A stretch of DNA of 37,212 bases, taken from contig JBFHGR010000020.1 in the NCBI GenBank assembly GCA_041583015.1, positions 1-37,212 on the forward strand, in the 5' to 3' direction. This stretch comes from Parvicella sp041583015. Lineage in GTDB: Bacteria > Bacteroidota > Bacteroidia > Flavobacteriales_D > Parvicellaceae. The notes below the pieces were generated by a model. It saw only the letters and a list, made by a program, of their open reading frames with translations. It had not been told where the DNA came from and did not search any database. Below are positions 14,132-22,374 of the stretch, piece by piece. Positions within the stretch are counted from its first letter, which is position 1; every line of letters begins with the position of its first letter. Position numbers and translations under genes: made by a program.

Positions 14132-16593
14132 TAAAAATCAAATTGTAGTTTACCACGTATTCCTATCTGCTTAACTTTTATTCCGTAGTATTCGTTGTCT
14201 AGATAAGTCATTCGCCATAAGACATCAACTCTCAAGAATTTAAATATATTTTCTATTCCTGCAGCCATTTCTAAGTATGGTTTATCTTTTAGTGTGGATG
14301 TGAAAGGAGGTAATTGCATAACGGCAACATTATCATCGCTTATTCTGCCATATACACCTGTTAAAGTTAAGACTTCTCTCCATTTTAATTTTCTAAGTAA
14401 TGGAATCTTATTTAAAAATAACCCATCAAAATGTTGGTGAGCATTGAATGAAACGTATTCATCACTTACAAATTCAAGAATGTTCATCATGTTGAAAGCA
14501 GTTTCGTTATAATTCCACGTTTCATTACCGTTATGCACTTCCAAAAGCGGATAAGGTGCTTTTCCGTATACCTTGCCAACTTCAAAGGAGTACTTAAATG
14601 TTCCAAATATTCCCATTGGAATTTTGTGCTTAAATGAAAATCGTAATTTATGATATTCGTACTTGCTACCTAGCACATTGGGGATTCCGTATGTATATGT
14701 CAAACTAAGGATAGGGTACTTTGTACCTAATGAAATTCGTTCAAATTCACCAGAAATAAATTCTTCATTAAATGCGAACCGGGTATTGAAGGCTATTTCT
14801 GTGGCAGAAAGTTGGACTTGTGGAGAGATTGAACCATCATTATTCAGTTCATCAAATCTTGTTATGCCTATTGGTAAGAAATTAGAGTTTCTAAGCAGTA
14901 TTTCACTAGAAAATCCAGGGAACCATTCTCTTATGTATGTGCCTCTGTACTCTGTATTAAAAACTAATTTGTTATACGGATTTCTTCTAAATGCTGTAAT
15001 AATACTACTGTTGTTGTATGCATTAGAACTAACTCCAACTTGTTCAACATCATGTTTATAAACCAATTGGACTAATCTCCTAGGTTTTTTTGTGATGAAA
15101 AAACGTGTGCCGCCTCCATATTTGAACTCTTTATCAGTTGTGCCGTAGGCAGCATAACCACTAAATTCAATCATTTTACTGAAGTCATTACTTGTTCTAA
15201 GACCAAACCTAAAACGATGACCTTCCACTATGTTGTTACTATATGAACTGTATATCGGTCCGATTTCGATGGGTCCTAATACCTTATACCCGGTAGAAAG
15301 TGTTTGAATGATATCAATATATGATTTGATGATAGGCAAGTTTTCCAAGGTGTCTATCATTTGGTAGATACCTTCTTGATTTTCGGTAAGTGTATCATGT
15401 CTATTTTGGTGCCAGAAGTCATTGGATTTATTCTGGGCATCTTCGGCAACGTAGATGTTTTCAACACCTTTATAGAACTCGTCATCTCGAGGTTGGTTGA
15501 TAACAAAATTTCTATAACTGGTATTTTTTCTACCATAAAATCCCATTGCTTTTTCTGCCACCTCAAAGTCTACCAATAATTCATCCTTTGTAAGCATCCA
15601 TACTTCATCTTGAACTTGTTCAAAGGTTTGGGTTACGGTTAGTTCATTAACAAAGTTAATGTTTGCATCTTTGGATATCTGTCCTTCAACATATTTAATG
15701 GCATAGGTAGTATCATTAATCCACATAGTACCATTGACAGTTAATTCTCCTTTTCTTTTAGGGAGAAATTGCATTTCGTAACACCAGTACTTATCAATAA
15801 ACATACTGTCAATCAAGTAATATCTGTAATAATTAAGCCCTCTGTCGGAAATTGGGCTCACAAAGTTTTTTCCAAAAACAGGAAGAAAATTTTCGTAGAT
15901 GTTGACCTTTTGGTACATGTCACCTGTGAATTGAGATATACTTTCATTTTCTACACCAGATACTTTTGTAGCTTTGATATACTCTTTTTCCTCTTTAGGG
16001 TTTTTTCTGTAGTAAAAATCAGATAAAGATTCAGACATAAACATGGGAAGGTATGTTTTTTCTGAAGTACTGTCTATATTTTCAAAAATGAAATCGAATT
16101 TCCGAAAAGCTTTACTTTTTGTGAATTCTTCTGTAATGTTGTTTAAATCAAGTTCAATTTTATTGTACACTTCATATTCGTATGCGTCTAATTTTTCTCT
16201 GTTGTTAATTTCTTTATTTTTGATAACTTTTCTAAGTATTGGGTGCGCTGGATTTTCGTCACTTGGCAAAACAATTAATTCTGGCAATGCTTCTGTTGAT
16301 GGTTTTAGTAGAATGTTGATGGTTTGTTCTTGGTCTTTTATAATCTTCGATTTAAAGGTTGTATATCCCACAAAAGAAGCTACTAAAGTATCAGATGCGT
16401 AATAACTTTCAAGTACGTATTTTCCTTCTAGGTTGGAAGATGCGCCAATTTTTGTGTCTTGAAAATAAACATTTACAAAAGGTAGAGTGTCTCCTGTTAC
16501 AGCATCCATAATGTATCCTGTAACCTTTGTTTTTTGCGCAATAACAGAGGTCGATAAATATGTAATTAATATAAGAAATAGAGTCAATCTCAT
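14131..16593 (-). CDS. DUF5686 outer-membrane protein with carboxypeptidase-regulatory domain
   Basis: This 820-residue protein has a signal peptide (about 1-19, ending VIAQ) and a carboxypeptidase-regulatory-like domain (about 22-100: VTGYIMDAVTGDTLPFVNVY, DTLVASFVGY). A long DUF5686 body follows (from about 115: HPILRKVIKNKEINN, through a beta-rich linker DSMFIDKYWCYEMQFLPKRK). It ends in strands typical of an outer-membrane barrel, with a terminal Phe (KLQFDF). These proteins are common and often multi-copy in Bacteroidota; their function is not established, though surface assembly or nutrient uptake has been suggested for relatives. It sits between tatC and lptB with 1-nt overlaps on each side, which suggests a fixed stoichiometric or biogenesis link to the envelope. 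Confidence 0.88.
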   Translation of the reverse strand: MRLTLFLILITYLSTSVIAQKTKVTGYIMDAVTGDTLPFVNVYFQDTKIGASSNLEGKYVLESYYASDTLVASFVGYTTFKSKIIKDQEQTINILLKPSTEALPELIVLPSDENPAHPILRKVIKNKEINNREKLDAYEYEVYNKIELDLNNITEEFTKSKAFRKFDFIFENIDSTSEKTYLPMFMSESLSDFYYRKNPKEEKEYIKATKVSGVENESISQFTGDMYQKVNIYENFLPVFGKNFVSPISDRGLNYYRYYLIDSMFIDKYWCYEMQFLPKRKGELTVNGTMWINDTTYAIKYVEGQISKDANINFVNELTVTQTFEQVQDEVWMLTKDELLVDFEVAEKAMGFYGRKNTSYRNFVINQPRDDEFYKGVENIYVAEDAQNKSNDFWHQNRHDTLTENQEGIYQMIDTLENLPIIKSYIDIIQTLSTGYKVLGPIEIGPIYSSYSNNIVEGHRFRFGLRTSNDFSKMIEFSGYAAYGTTDKEFKYGGGTRFFITKKPRRLVQLVYKHDVEQVGVSSNAYNNSSIITAFRRNPYNKLVFNTEYRGTYIREWFPGFSSEILLRNSNFLPIGITRFDELNNDGSISPQVQLSATEIAFNTRFAFNEEFISGEFERISLGTKYPILSLTYTYGIPNVLGSKYEYHKLRFSFKHKIPMGIFGTFKYSFEVGKVYGKAPYPLLEVHNGNETWNYNETAFNMMNILEFVSDEYVSFNAHQHFDGLFLNKIPLLRKLKWREVLTLTGVYGRISDDNVAVMQLPPFTSTLKDKPYLEMAAGIENIFKFLRVDVLWRMTYLDNEYYGIKVKQIGIRGKLQFDF

Positions 16594-17402
16594 TAAACTG
16601 GTCTTTTGCGCTCAATTCGTTTGGCTACTAATATACCAATTTCATACAATACTAATACAGGTATTGCTACCAAAACTTGACTAATGACATCTGGTGGAGT
16701 TATGATAGCAGAAAATATAAGTATGATTATCAACGCATGCTTTCTGTATTTCTTTAGAAAAGCAGGAGAAATGATTCCAAGTTTAGATAGGATCATTATT
16801 ACCATAGGTAGTTCAAATAATAATCCACTGAATAGGGTAGTGGTAGTTATCAGGGATAAGTAACTATTGATTGTGAAATCATTGGTTACATTTTCGGAGA
16901 CACTAAAAGTTCCAAAAAATTGAACACATAGCGGACTCACTAAAAAATAACCAAAAGCAATGCCAAACAAAAATAAAAGAGAAGCCCAAAACACTGATCC
17001 TCTAGCAATTTTGTATTCGGTATCTTTTAATGCTGGTTTGATAAATGACCATAGTTGGTAGAAAACAAAAGGAAATGCAATGATGAAACCTCCTATGAAT
17101 GCCATATACATACTGGTGCTGAATTGTCCAGTAGGAGAGATACTTTGCGTGTTTATATTTATTCTTATAGCGCAGAGTCCGTCTTCCATCCCCATCCAAT
17201 TGGAAAGCCAACAGAAAAACTTGTACGTTGGAAAGTCTGTATTTTTTAAAGACATAAAAACAGTATTCACAACTTCAATTCTATATATGAATATAACAAT
17301 AGCTATCACAATAATTGCTATTACTGCTTTGACAAGTCGCCATCTCAGTTCTTCTAGGTGTCCTAGAAAACTCATTTCTTTATCCTTCTTCGGTTCGCTC
17401 AT
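16593..17402 (-). CDS. tatC: Sec-independent protein translocase TatC
   Basis: This 269-residue integral membrane protein has the cytosolic N-terminal motif SFLGHLEELRWRL, which binds the twin-arginine signal. It also has the FPFVFYQLWSFIKPAL segment, the transmembrane Glu in LLFELPMVI, and the late TPPDVISQVLVAIP motif, giving six predicted helices. TatC is the receptor and core of the Tat pore for folded proteins; TatA/B are not in this window. I start at ATG 17402 because the longer frame begins with a TTG inside the -7 box at 17412-17419. It is the first gene of the operon tatC-DUF5686-lptB-OmpA-tsaB, and its stop overlaps the next ATG by one base. Confidence 0.95.
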   Translation of the reverse strand: MSEPKKDKEMSFLGHLEELRWRLVKAVIAIIVIAIVIFIYRIEVVNTVFMSLKNTDFPTYKFFCWLSNWMGMEDGLCAIRININTQSISPTGQFSTSMYMAFIGGFIIAFPFVFYQLWSFIKPALKDTEYKIARGSVFWASLLFLFGIAFGYFLVSPLCVQFFGTFSVSENVTNDFTINSYLSLITTTTLFSGLLFELPMVIMILSKLGIISPAFLKKYRKHALIIILIFSAIITPPDVISQVLVAIPVLVLYEIGILVAKRIERKRPV

Positions 17403-17411
17403 TTCTGAATG

Positions 17412-17419
17412 CAAAAATA
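17412..17419 (-). promoter_or_regulatory. -7 box (TATTTTTG) of the tatC operon
   Basis: On the minus strand TATTTTTG matches TAnnTTTG exactly and ends 9 nt before the tatC ATG. No good -33 TTG is present at the usual distance. The predicted mRNA start is within a few bases of the start codon. Confidence 0.45.
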
Positions 17420-17459
17420 GGTTTTTTGAACCTAAAAGGAAGTATTATTCGTAGAATGA

Positions 17460-17490
17460 TTGTCCTATGTTGAAATGTTGTATATTTTTG
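17460..17490 (+). promoter_or_regulatory. Promoter of the membrane protein/cytochrome c pair
   Basis: TTG at 17460-17462 and TATTTTTG at 17483-17490 are separated by 20 nt, a good Bacteroidota -33/-7 pair. The -7 box ends 16 nt before the ATG at 17507. It is back-to-back with the tatC promoter. Confidence 0.5.
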
Positions 17491-17506
17491 TCAAAAACTT
17501 GGAAAG

Positions 17507-17941
17507 ATGGAATCGATTTTAAAACACGCACATTCAGGTATGCGTTGGCTGGCATTAGGATTGTTGTTGTATGCAATAGTAAATGCTTTAATGAAAAAAA
17601 AGAATGGAACGTATACTGAGAACGATAAATTGGTAAGTGTTTTAACATTGAGTTTTGTTCATTTGCAAGTTGTGATTGGATTGGTGCTATATTTTATGCA
17701 AGGCAGAATGAATGGTTTTTCCGAAATGTCAGAGAAATTACCTAGATTATATGCTTTGGAACATCCGTTGATGATGCTAATTGCAGCAGTTTTGGTTACA
17801 ATAGGACATTCCAAATCTAAGAAAGTAACAGAAGACAATAAGAAGTTTAAACTAACTTATGTGTTTTTTGGTATAGCGTTATTATTAATTTTATCTAGAA
17901 TTCCATGGCCTTTTTTAGCACCAGGAGCAGGTTGGTTCTAA
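17507..17941 (+). CDS. Four-helix membrane protein, cytochrome b-like
   Basis: This 144-residue protein has four hydrophobic helices (about 13-28, 44-64, 86-103 and 117-135). His residues at helix ends (ILKHAHSGMRW, SFVHLQVVIG, LEHPLMMLIA, TIGHSKSK) would suit haem ligation. Homologues in Bacteroidota are usually labelled cytochrome B or hypothetical. It is probably an inner-membrane electron-transfer or metal-handling protein. The next gene, a c-type cytochrome, starts 37 nt before its stop, so the two are tightly coupled and likely act together. The haem role is an inference from His placement and context. Confidence 0.7.
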   Translation: MESILKHAHSGMRWLALGLLLYAIVNALMKKKNGTYTENDKLVSVLTLSFVHLQVVIGLVLYFMQGRMNGFSEMSEKLPRLYALEHPLMMLIAAVLVTIGHSKSKKVTEDNKKFKLTYVFFGIALLLILSRIPWPFLAPGAGWF

Positions 17942-18261
17942 TATTTTTAGGATTATCTACAGTTTTTATTTCGTGTGAATCTACCGAAGAAGAATCTTCG
18001 GTGACTACAGTATCTTCATTGCCAGGAGATAAACTTTACGAGCAGAATTGTATTTCCTGTCATGGGAAAAAAGGTAACCTTGGTGTTTCAGGGGCAACAG
18101 ATTTAAGTCAGTCACAAAAGACATTGGAAGAAAAAATAGCTTTTATAAAATCCGGAAGTGGAGATGGTATCATGCAGCCCTATGGTAAAGATAATGGCGG
18201 CTATTTAAGTGATGAAGAAATTGAGAAAATTGCTAATTACATAGAGACTTTAGGAAAGTAA
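17905..18261 (+). CDS. Lipoprotein cytochrome c (class I, mono-haem)
   Basis: This 118-residue protein begins with a lipoprotein signal (Arg at 7 and 9, hydrophobic 10-20, lipobox FISC with Cys24). It then carries one haem-attachment motif CISCH (49-53) and a downstream Met90 in GDGIMQPYG as the probable sixth ligand. The C-terminal helix (SDEEIEKIANYIETL) is typical of class I cytochromes. The start ATG at 17905 lies 37 nt inside the upstream membrane-protein gene in another frame. I accept it because starting at the later in-frame TTG would lose the Arg residues the signal needs. It probably passes electrons in the periplasm with its upstream neighbour. Its TAA is directly followed by the stop of the convergent gene. 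Confidence 0.85.
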   Translation: MAFFSTRSRLVLIFLGLSTVFISCESTEEESSVTTVSSLPGDKLYEQNCISCHGKKGNLGVSGATDLSQSQKTLEEKIAFIKSGSGDGIMQPYGKDNGGYLSDEEIEKIANYIETLGK

Positions 18262-19206
18262 TTACTCTTCAAAAATTTGGTCCATTACCGCATAAGAAAA
18301 CTCACTTCCCGTGTATGATTGTGCAGGTTTACCATCAACAAACTGAAAGAAAACTGGATATTCCATACCGGCAATATTCATAATTACATGTTGAGGAAGT
18401 TTTAGGTGAATGCCACTTATGTTGTTCTGTTTCTTAAAAGTTGAAATTTCGTCCTCTTCAGACCAAAATACATATAGAATATTTTTATTTTCACCTGGTG
18501 AAAAAGAGATTTTACGAGCAAATTTTTTGCAATGGTCACAGCCTGTGCTAAAAAAAGCAATCGTCCAGTTGTCTTTGAGTATTTCTGGATATTGATCTAT
18601 AATTGCTTCATTGAATTTGTCCCAATTAGTGATGCTAGAATTGTAAGGTTCTGATTTAACTTTAAACTGTTTTAGGTTTAATGACCCAAAATAGATACAA
18701 CAAAACACTAATATGAATATGGTAGAAAACTGAAACGGCCATTTCATTAATTGCAGTTTACTTTTTCTTTGGAGCATAATGAAACATATTAAAGCAATAA
18801 TAAATAATGTGATATTAAGAAAATATCCTCCGAAAAAATATAAATCTTTTGCTGTTGGAATGTCAAACCCAAAGAAAATTAAAGTATAATCTTGGTAGTA
18901 AGTTGAGTTAAAACTAAACAAGATGGACAATAAATATAGAGAGAATGTTATTACAAAAATTGAATTTTGAAACCAATTGAACCTTCCAAAAAGGGCAAAG
19001 ATAGCACCGCTAACCTCCAGAGTAATCACTGTGTTTGTTATCAAAAGTGACTGAACCCATGAAGTTGATAAATTAGCTTCCATCAAACCAATTTCGAAAT
19101 TATCCATTCCAACAATTAATTTGAAAACTATTGAGCAAGCGAAGATTAAAAAAAGAATGCCTCTTAATAGTAATTCGCTGGTTGAGATTTTGCTTTTATT
19201 TTCCAT
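18262..19206 (-). CDS. Five-helix DoxX/MauE-like membrane protein fused to a CxxC thioredoxin-like domain
   Basis: This 314-residue protein has five predicted transmembrane helices (about 13-34, 50-72, 80-98, 124-146 and 156-175), an arrangement like MauE/DoxX-type redox-associated membrane proteins. A periplasmic domain follows with NWTIAFFSTGCDHCKKF, in which Cys223-x-x-Cys226 is a thioredoxin-type pair after a beta strand, and later GIHLKLPQHVIMNIAGMEYPVFFQF. It lacks the canonical WCGPC tryptophan and Gly-Pro, so the redox potential is probably unusual. It may supply or accept electrons for disulfide chemistry. The neighbouring cytochrome c gene converges on it stop-to-stop with no gap. 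The family call is inferred. Confidence 0.65.
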   Translation of the reverse strand: MENKSKISTSELLLRGILFLIFACSIVFKLIVGMDNFEIGLMEANLSTSWVQSLLITNTVITLEVSGAIFALFGRFNWFQNSIFVITFSLYLLSILFSFNSTYYQDYTLIFFGFDIPTAKDLYFFGGYFLNITLFIIALICFIMLQRKSKLQLMKWPFQFSTIFILVFCCIYFGSLNLKQFKVKSEPYNSSITNWDKFNEAIIDQYPEILKDNWTIAFFSTGCDHCKKFARKISFSPGENKNILYVFWSEEDEISTFKKQNNISGIHLKLPQHVIMNIAGMEYPVFFQFVDGKPAQSYTGSEFSYAVMDQIFEE

Positions 19207-19237
19207 TTAGCAACAAAGTAAATTAAAAATACTTTGA

Positions 19238-19245
19238 TAAATTTG
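19238..19245 (+). promoter_or_regulatory. Possible -7 box (TAAATTTG) for the MORN_2/lipoprotein/protease operon
   Basis: TAAATTTG is an exact TAnnTTTG match about 75 nt before the ATG at 19320, leaving a leader of roughly 65-70 nt. No clear -33 element is at the right distance. Confidence 0.35.
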
Positions 19246-19319
19246 TATCTTTCCATGGAAATTTTGATTATAACTAGTGTTCGGCATTATAATTGAAATA
19301 AAAAAGTTTAAAATTTAAG

Positions 19320-20051
19320 ATGAATTTAAAAATCAAAAATATATTATTTCTCCTTTTATTATGCATTTCATTTATTGGCTATGCACAGAATGCAACCAAT
19401 AGCAAGGGGAAGCAAGGTCCATGGAAAAAATATCATGAGGATGGTAAGACGGTTCGCTATGTTGGTCAATTTGTCGATGATAAACCAACAGGTAAGTTCG
19501 TTTATTATTATAGATCTGGTGAGCCATCAATGGTTGTTATACATAACCCTGATGGAACGTCAGAGTGTAAATCTTACCATTTGAATGGTAGTTTAATGTC
19601 TTCAGGTAATTATGTAAACCAATTAAAAGAAGGAACTTGGTGGTATTTTAACAATGAGAAAAAAGTAATGAGTAAGGAAGTATATGCAAATGGTGTTTTA
19701 CATGGTATGTGCTATGAGTATTTTCCTACTGCTGTTGATGAAGAATTGAAGGTGTTGAAGGAAACATATTATGAAAAAGGATTATCCCAAGGAGTTTGGA
19801 AAGAGTACTATAAAGATGGTAAATTGCAAACTAAAGGTACTTACAAAGATGGTTTGCCAACAGGTGAATGTATTTGGTATTCACCGGCTGGTAAAGAAGA
19901 AATGGTTGGTTACTATAAAGATGGTAAAAAGCATGGGAGATGGAGAAGTATCGATAAAGACGGGGATACTACATATTTAGTTTATCGTAAAGATATTTTG
20001 CTTCATGGTAAGAGTGCTGAAATATTTTTAGAATCATTACAAAAAAAATGA
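19320..20051 (+). CDS. Exported MORN_2 (YwqK-like) repeat protein
   Basis: This 243-residue protein has a signal peptide (about 1-22, ending GYAQ). The rest is almost entirely MORN_2 repeats (about 28-225) of the form GxWKxYxxDGKxxxxGxYxDGxxxG, for example GPWKKYHEDGKTV, GVWKEYYKDGKLQTKGTY and GYYKDGKKHGRWRS. It is a relative of the protein at 1458-2315, but without that protein's linker and Cys-bearing tail. It is probably a periplasmic or surface scaffold. The stop overlaps the next ATG by 4 bases (ATGA), making it the first gene of a three-gene operon with a lipoprotein and a secreted protease. Confidence 0.8.
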   Translation: MNLKIKNILFLLLLCISFIGYAQNATNSKGKQGPWKKYHEDGKTVRYVGQFVDDKPTGKFVYYYRSGEPSMVVIHNPDGTSECKSYHLNGSLMSSGNYVNQLKEGTWWYFNNEKKVMSKEVYANGVLHGMCYEYFPTAVDEELKVLKETYYEKGLSQGVWKEYYKDGKLQTKGTYKDGLPTGECIWYSPAGKEEMVGYYKDGKKHGRWRSIDKDGDTTYLVYRKDILLHGKSAEIFLESLQKK

Positions 20052-20695
20052 AAGGAAATTTAATACTTTTTGGGTTAGTTTTTATTACAATGATTTCATG
20101 TAAGAAGTCGGATAATCAGCCGGCCAAAATGTATTATACATATTTTCCTACAGAGATTAATTCTTGGGTTGAATATGAAGGACGAAGGATAATTCATGTG
20201 GAATCTTTAGGCAGTGACACAACTTATTTTTATTTAAAAGAAGTTATAGCAGAAGAATTTATCGATAATGAAGGTAGGACTACATTTAGAATTGAAAGGT
20301 TTGAAAAGGATAGCCTTCATCATGAATATGAAATAAAGGATGTTTGGTATAGTAATATAACCACCACAACTGCTGAGAAAGTTGAAGAAAATATTCGATT
20401 TACCAAACTGATTTTCCCGATTTCAGATAGTAAAAGTTGGGATGGAAACATTAATAATACTATAGAGAAATGGTCTTATGCTTATGATAGTATTCATCTT
20501 CCTAGAAGTTACAATTCATTGGATTTTGATAGTACTGTCAAGGTAATGCAAATAGACAATATCAATCCATTTCAAAATCAGGTAGCATATGAGATTTATG
20601 CTAATTATGTAGGGTTGGTTCGAAAAAGATACATCAATATTGATAATGGAGATGGAGAGGAATTGGAACTTACTGTGATTAATTATGGTAGGTAA
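20048..20695 (+). CDS. Lipoprotein of unknown function
   Basis: This 215-residue protein has a lipoprotein signal (MKGNLILFGLVFITMISC, lipidated Cys18). The mature part is beta-rich and contains repeated aromatic strand patterns (NSWVEYEGRRIIHVESLGSD, TTYFYLKEVIAEEF, RKRYINIDNG). No family is recognised, although the opening PTEINSWVEYE resembles small Bacteroidota lipoproteins that start with a YxP..G..W pattern. It overlaps the MORN_2 gene by 4 nt and the protease gene by 11 nt, so the three are translationally coupled. It is likely outer-membrane anchored. Confidence 0.75.
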   Translation: MKGNLILFGLVFITMISCKKSDNQPAKMYYTYFPTEINSWVEYEGRRIIHVESLGSDTTYFYLKEVIAEEFIDNEGRTTFRIERFEKDSLHHEYEIKDVWYSNITTTTAEKVEENIRFTKLIFPISDSKSWDGNINNTIEKWSYAYDSIHLPRSYNSLDFDSTVKVMQIDNINPFQNQVAYEIYANYVGLVRKRYINIDNGDGEELELTVINYGR

Positions 20696-22373
20696 AAAGC
20701 CTTTGACATCATTTTTTATAAGCATTTCATTTGCTGTCGCTTTATGGCCTAATTTTGTGTCAGCGCAGCAGGATACACTTTATTACAAGATTAACTTTAC
20801 GGATAAGCATGCTAGTGTGTATTCCATTAATGATCCTTCAGCATTTTTGTCGGAAAGAGCAATCGCTAGACGAAATAAATATGCTATTCCTATTACTGAG
20901 CAAGATTTACCGGTATGCCAATTATATGTGGATAGTGTCTTAGGGTTTGGTTCTGTAAAGTGGAAAAATCAATCAAAATGGTTAAATTCTTTGATTGTTA
21001 CATGTAATGACACTAATGATATTAATACGATAAAAAACTTCACTTTTATTAGCGGGGTTGCTCAAACGAAAATGTTGAAGCAAACTAAGCCTGGTAAACT
21101 GGATAATTTGATATTTCAGGATAAAGAGAATATTTTTGTATACCCTCATTATCCTTATGGTGTTACTTATAACCAAAATCATTTACACGAAATAGATTAC
21201 TTACATGATTTGGGATTCAAAGGGCAAGGAATTCATATTGCTATTATTGATTCTGGTTTTGAGAATGCTAATGAACTTGAAGCAATGGCTACCGCATTTG
21301 CTGAAAACAGAATTTTAAGCACCAAAGATTTTGTAGATCATGATGGAGATGTTTTCTCAGACCATTATCATGGTTGTGCGGTATTGTCTGTTATTGCTGG
21401 AGAAATTGAAGGGGAATTTCATGGAACTGCACCTAAAGCTAGTTTTCATTTGCTTCGATCTGAAGATGTGAATGGTGAATATATTCTAGAAGAAGATTTC
21501 TGGGTAAGTGCCGCAGAGTATGCAGATTCTGCAGGAGCAGATATCATTAATTCAAGTTTGGGTTATACGACATTTGATGACGCTTCCACTAATCATTCTT
21601 TTGCTGATTTGGATGGTAACACCACTGTGGCAGCCATTGGAGCAGATATAGCAGCCTCGAAAGGGATATTCGTTTGTGTTAGTGCAGGAAATTCAGGGAG
21701 CAATTCCTGGGGATATATTAGCACTCCAGCGGATGCTGATTCTGTTTTAACAGTAGGAGCTGTAGATAGTCTTGGGATTAGAGGAGCTTTTAGTAGTTTT
21801 GGATATTCTGCCGATGGTGATGTGAAACCAAATGTTATGTCCGTAGGCCATAATTGTTATTTGGTGGCACCTTGGGATGGGTCAATTATTCGAGCAAATG
21901 GCACATCATTTAGTGCTCCTATGATGTCTGGGATGGCAGCTACATTGTGGCAAGCATTACCCAATCTTGATAATATGGATATTAAAAGGATAATTCAAGA
22001 GAATAGTTCTCAATTTAATAATCCAGACTCTTTAATGGGGTACGGAATTCCAAACATGTTTAAGGCGTATCAAAGTGTGACTGGGCTCAGTTATTTATTA
22101 TCTACTAATCTTAAAGTGCATAATGTATATCCTAATCCGCTAAAGAATGAAGAGACCTTAATTTTAATGATCAGTAGTCATATTGACCAAACAATTGAAA
22201 TAATGGTGATAGATGACATAGGAAGAACAATCCATAGTATTGGATTTAAGTTGTTTCAAGGTAAAAATAAAATAGAGATTAATGAATTAAAATCTATTTC
22301 TGCGGGAATGTATAGGCTTAGACTGTTGGAGTCAGACGGAGATGTAAGTCACATTCCAATAATTGTGTATTGA
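20685..22373 (+). CDS. Secreted subtilisin-family (S8) serine protease with T9SS sorting domain
   Basis: This 562-residue protein has a signal peptide (about 1-27, ending VSAQ) and a prodomain-like segment (about 30-165). The S8 catalytic domain has Asp189 (IIDSGFEN), His229 (HYHGCAV), oxyanion Asn336 (SAGNSGS) and Ser408 (NGTSFSAPMMSG). The C-terminus (about 475-562: HNVYPNPLKNEETL, then IDDIGRTIHSI and GMYRLRLL) is a type A T9SS sorting domain, so the enzyme should be exported by type IX secretion and attached or released at the surface. All catalytic residues are present. It is the last gene of the operon starting at 19320. Its TGA is 1 nt from the stop of convergent cysH. Confidence 0.92.
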   Translation: MVGKKPLTSFFISISFAVALWPNFVSAQQDTLYYKINFTDKHASVYSINDPSAFLSERAIARRNKYAIPITEQDLPVCQLYVDSVLGFGSVKWKNQSKWLNSLIVTCNDTNDINTIKNFTFISGVAQTKMLKQTKPGKLDNLIFQDKENIFVYPHYPYGVTYNQNHLHEIDYLHDLGFKGQGIHIAIIDSGFENANELEAMATAFAENRILSTKDFVDHDGDVFSDHYHGCAVLSVIAGEIEGEFHGTAPKASFHLLRSEDVNGEYILEEDFWVSAAEYADSAGADIINSSLGYTTFDDASTNHSFADLDGNTTVAAIGADIAASKGIFVCVSAGNSGSNSWGYISTPADADSVLTVGAVDSLGIRGAFSSFGYSADGDVKPNVMSVGHNCYLVAPWDGSIIRANGTSFSAPMMSGMAATLWQALPNLDNMDIKRIIQENSSQFNNPDSLMGYGIPNMFKAYQSVTGLSYLLSTNLKVHNVYPNPLKNEETLILMISSHIDQTIEIMVIDDIGRTIHSIGFKLFQGKNKIEINELKSISAGMYRLRLLESDGDVSHIPIIVY

Positions 22374-22374
22374 T

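Noticed and set aside
14663..15061. 132-residue ORF opposite the DUF5686 gene, and other long antisense frames across the window
   Set aside because: They lie entirely inside strongly recognisable genes, lack motifs, and have shadow-type composition.
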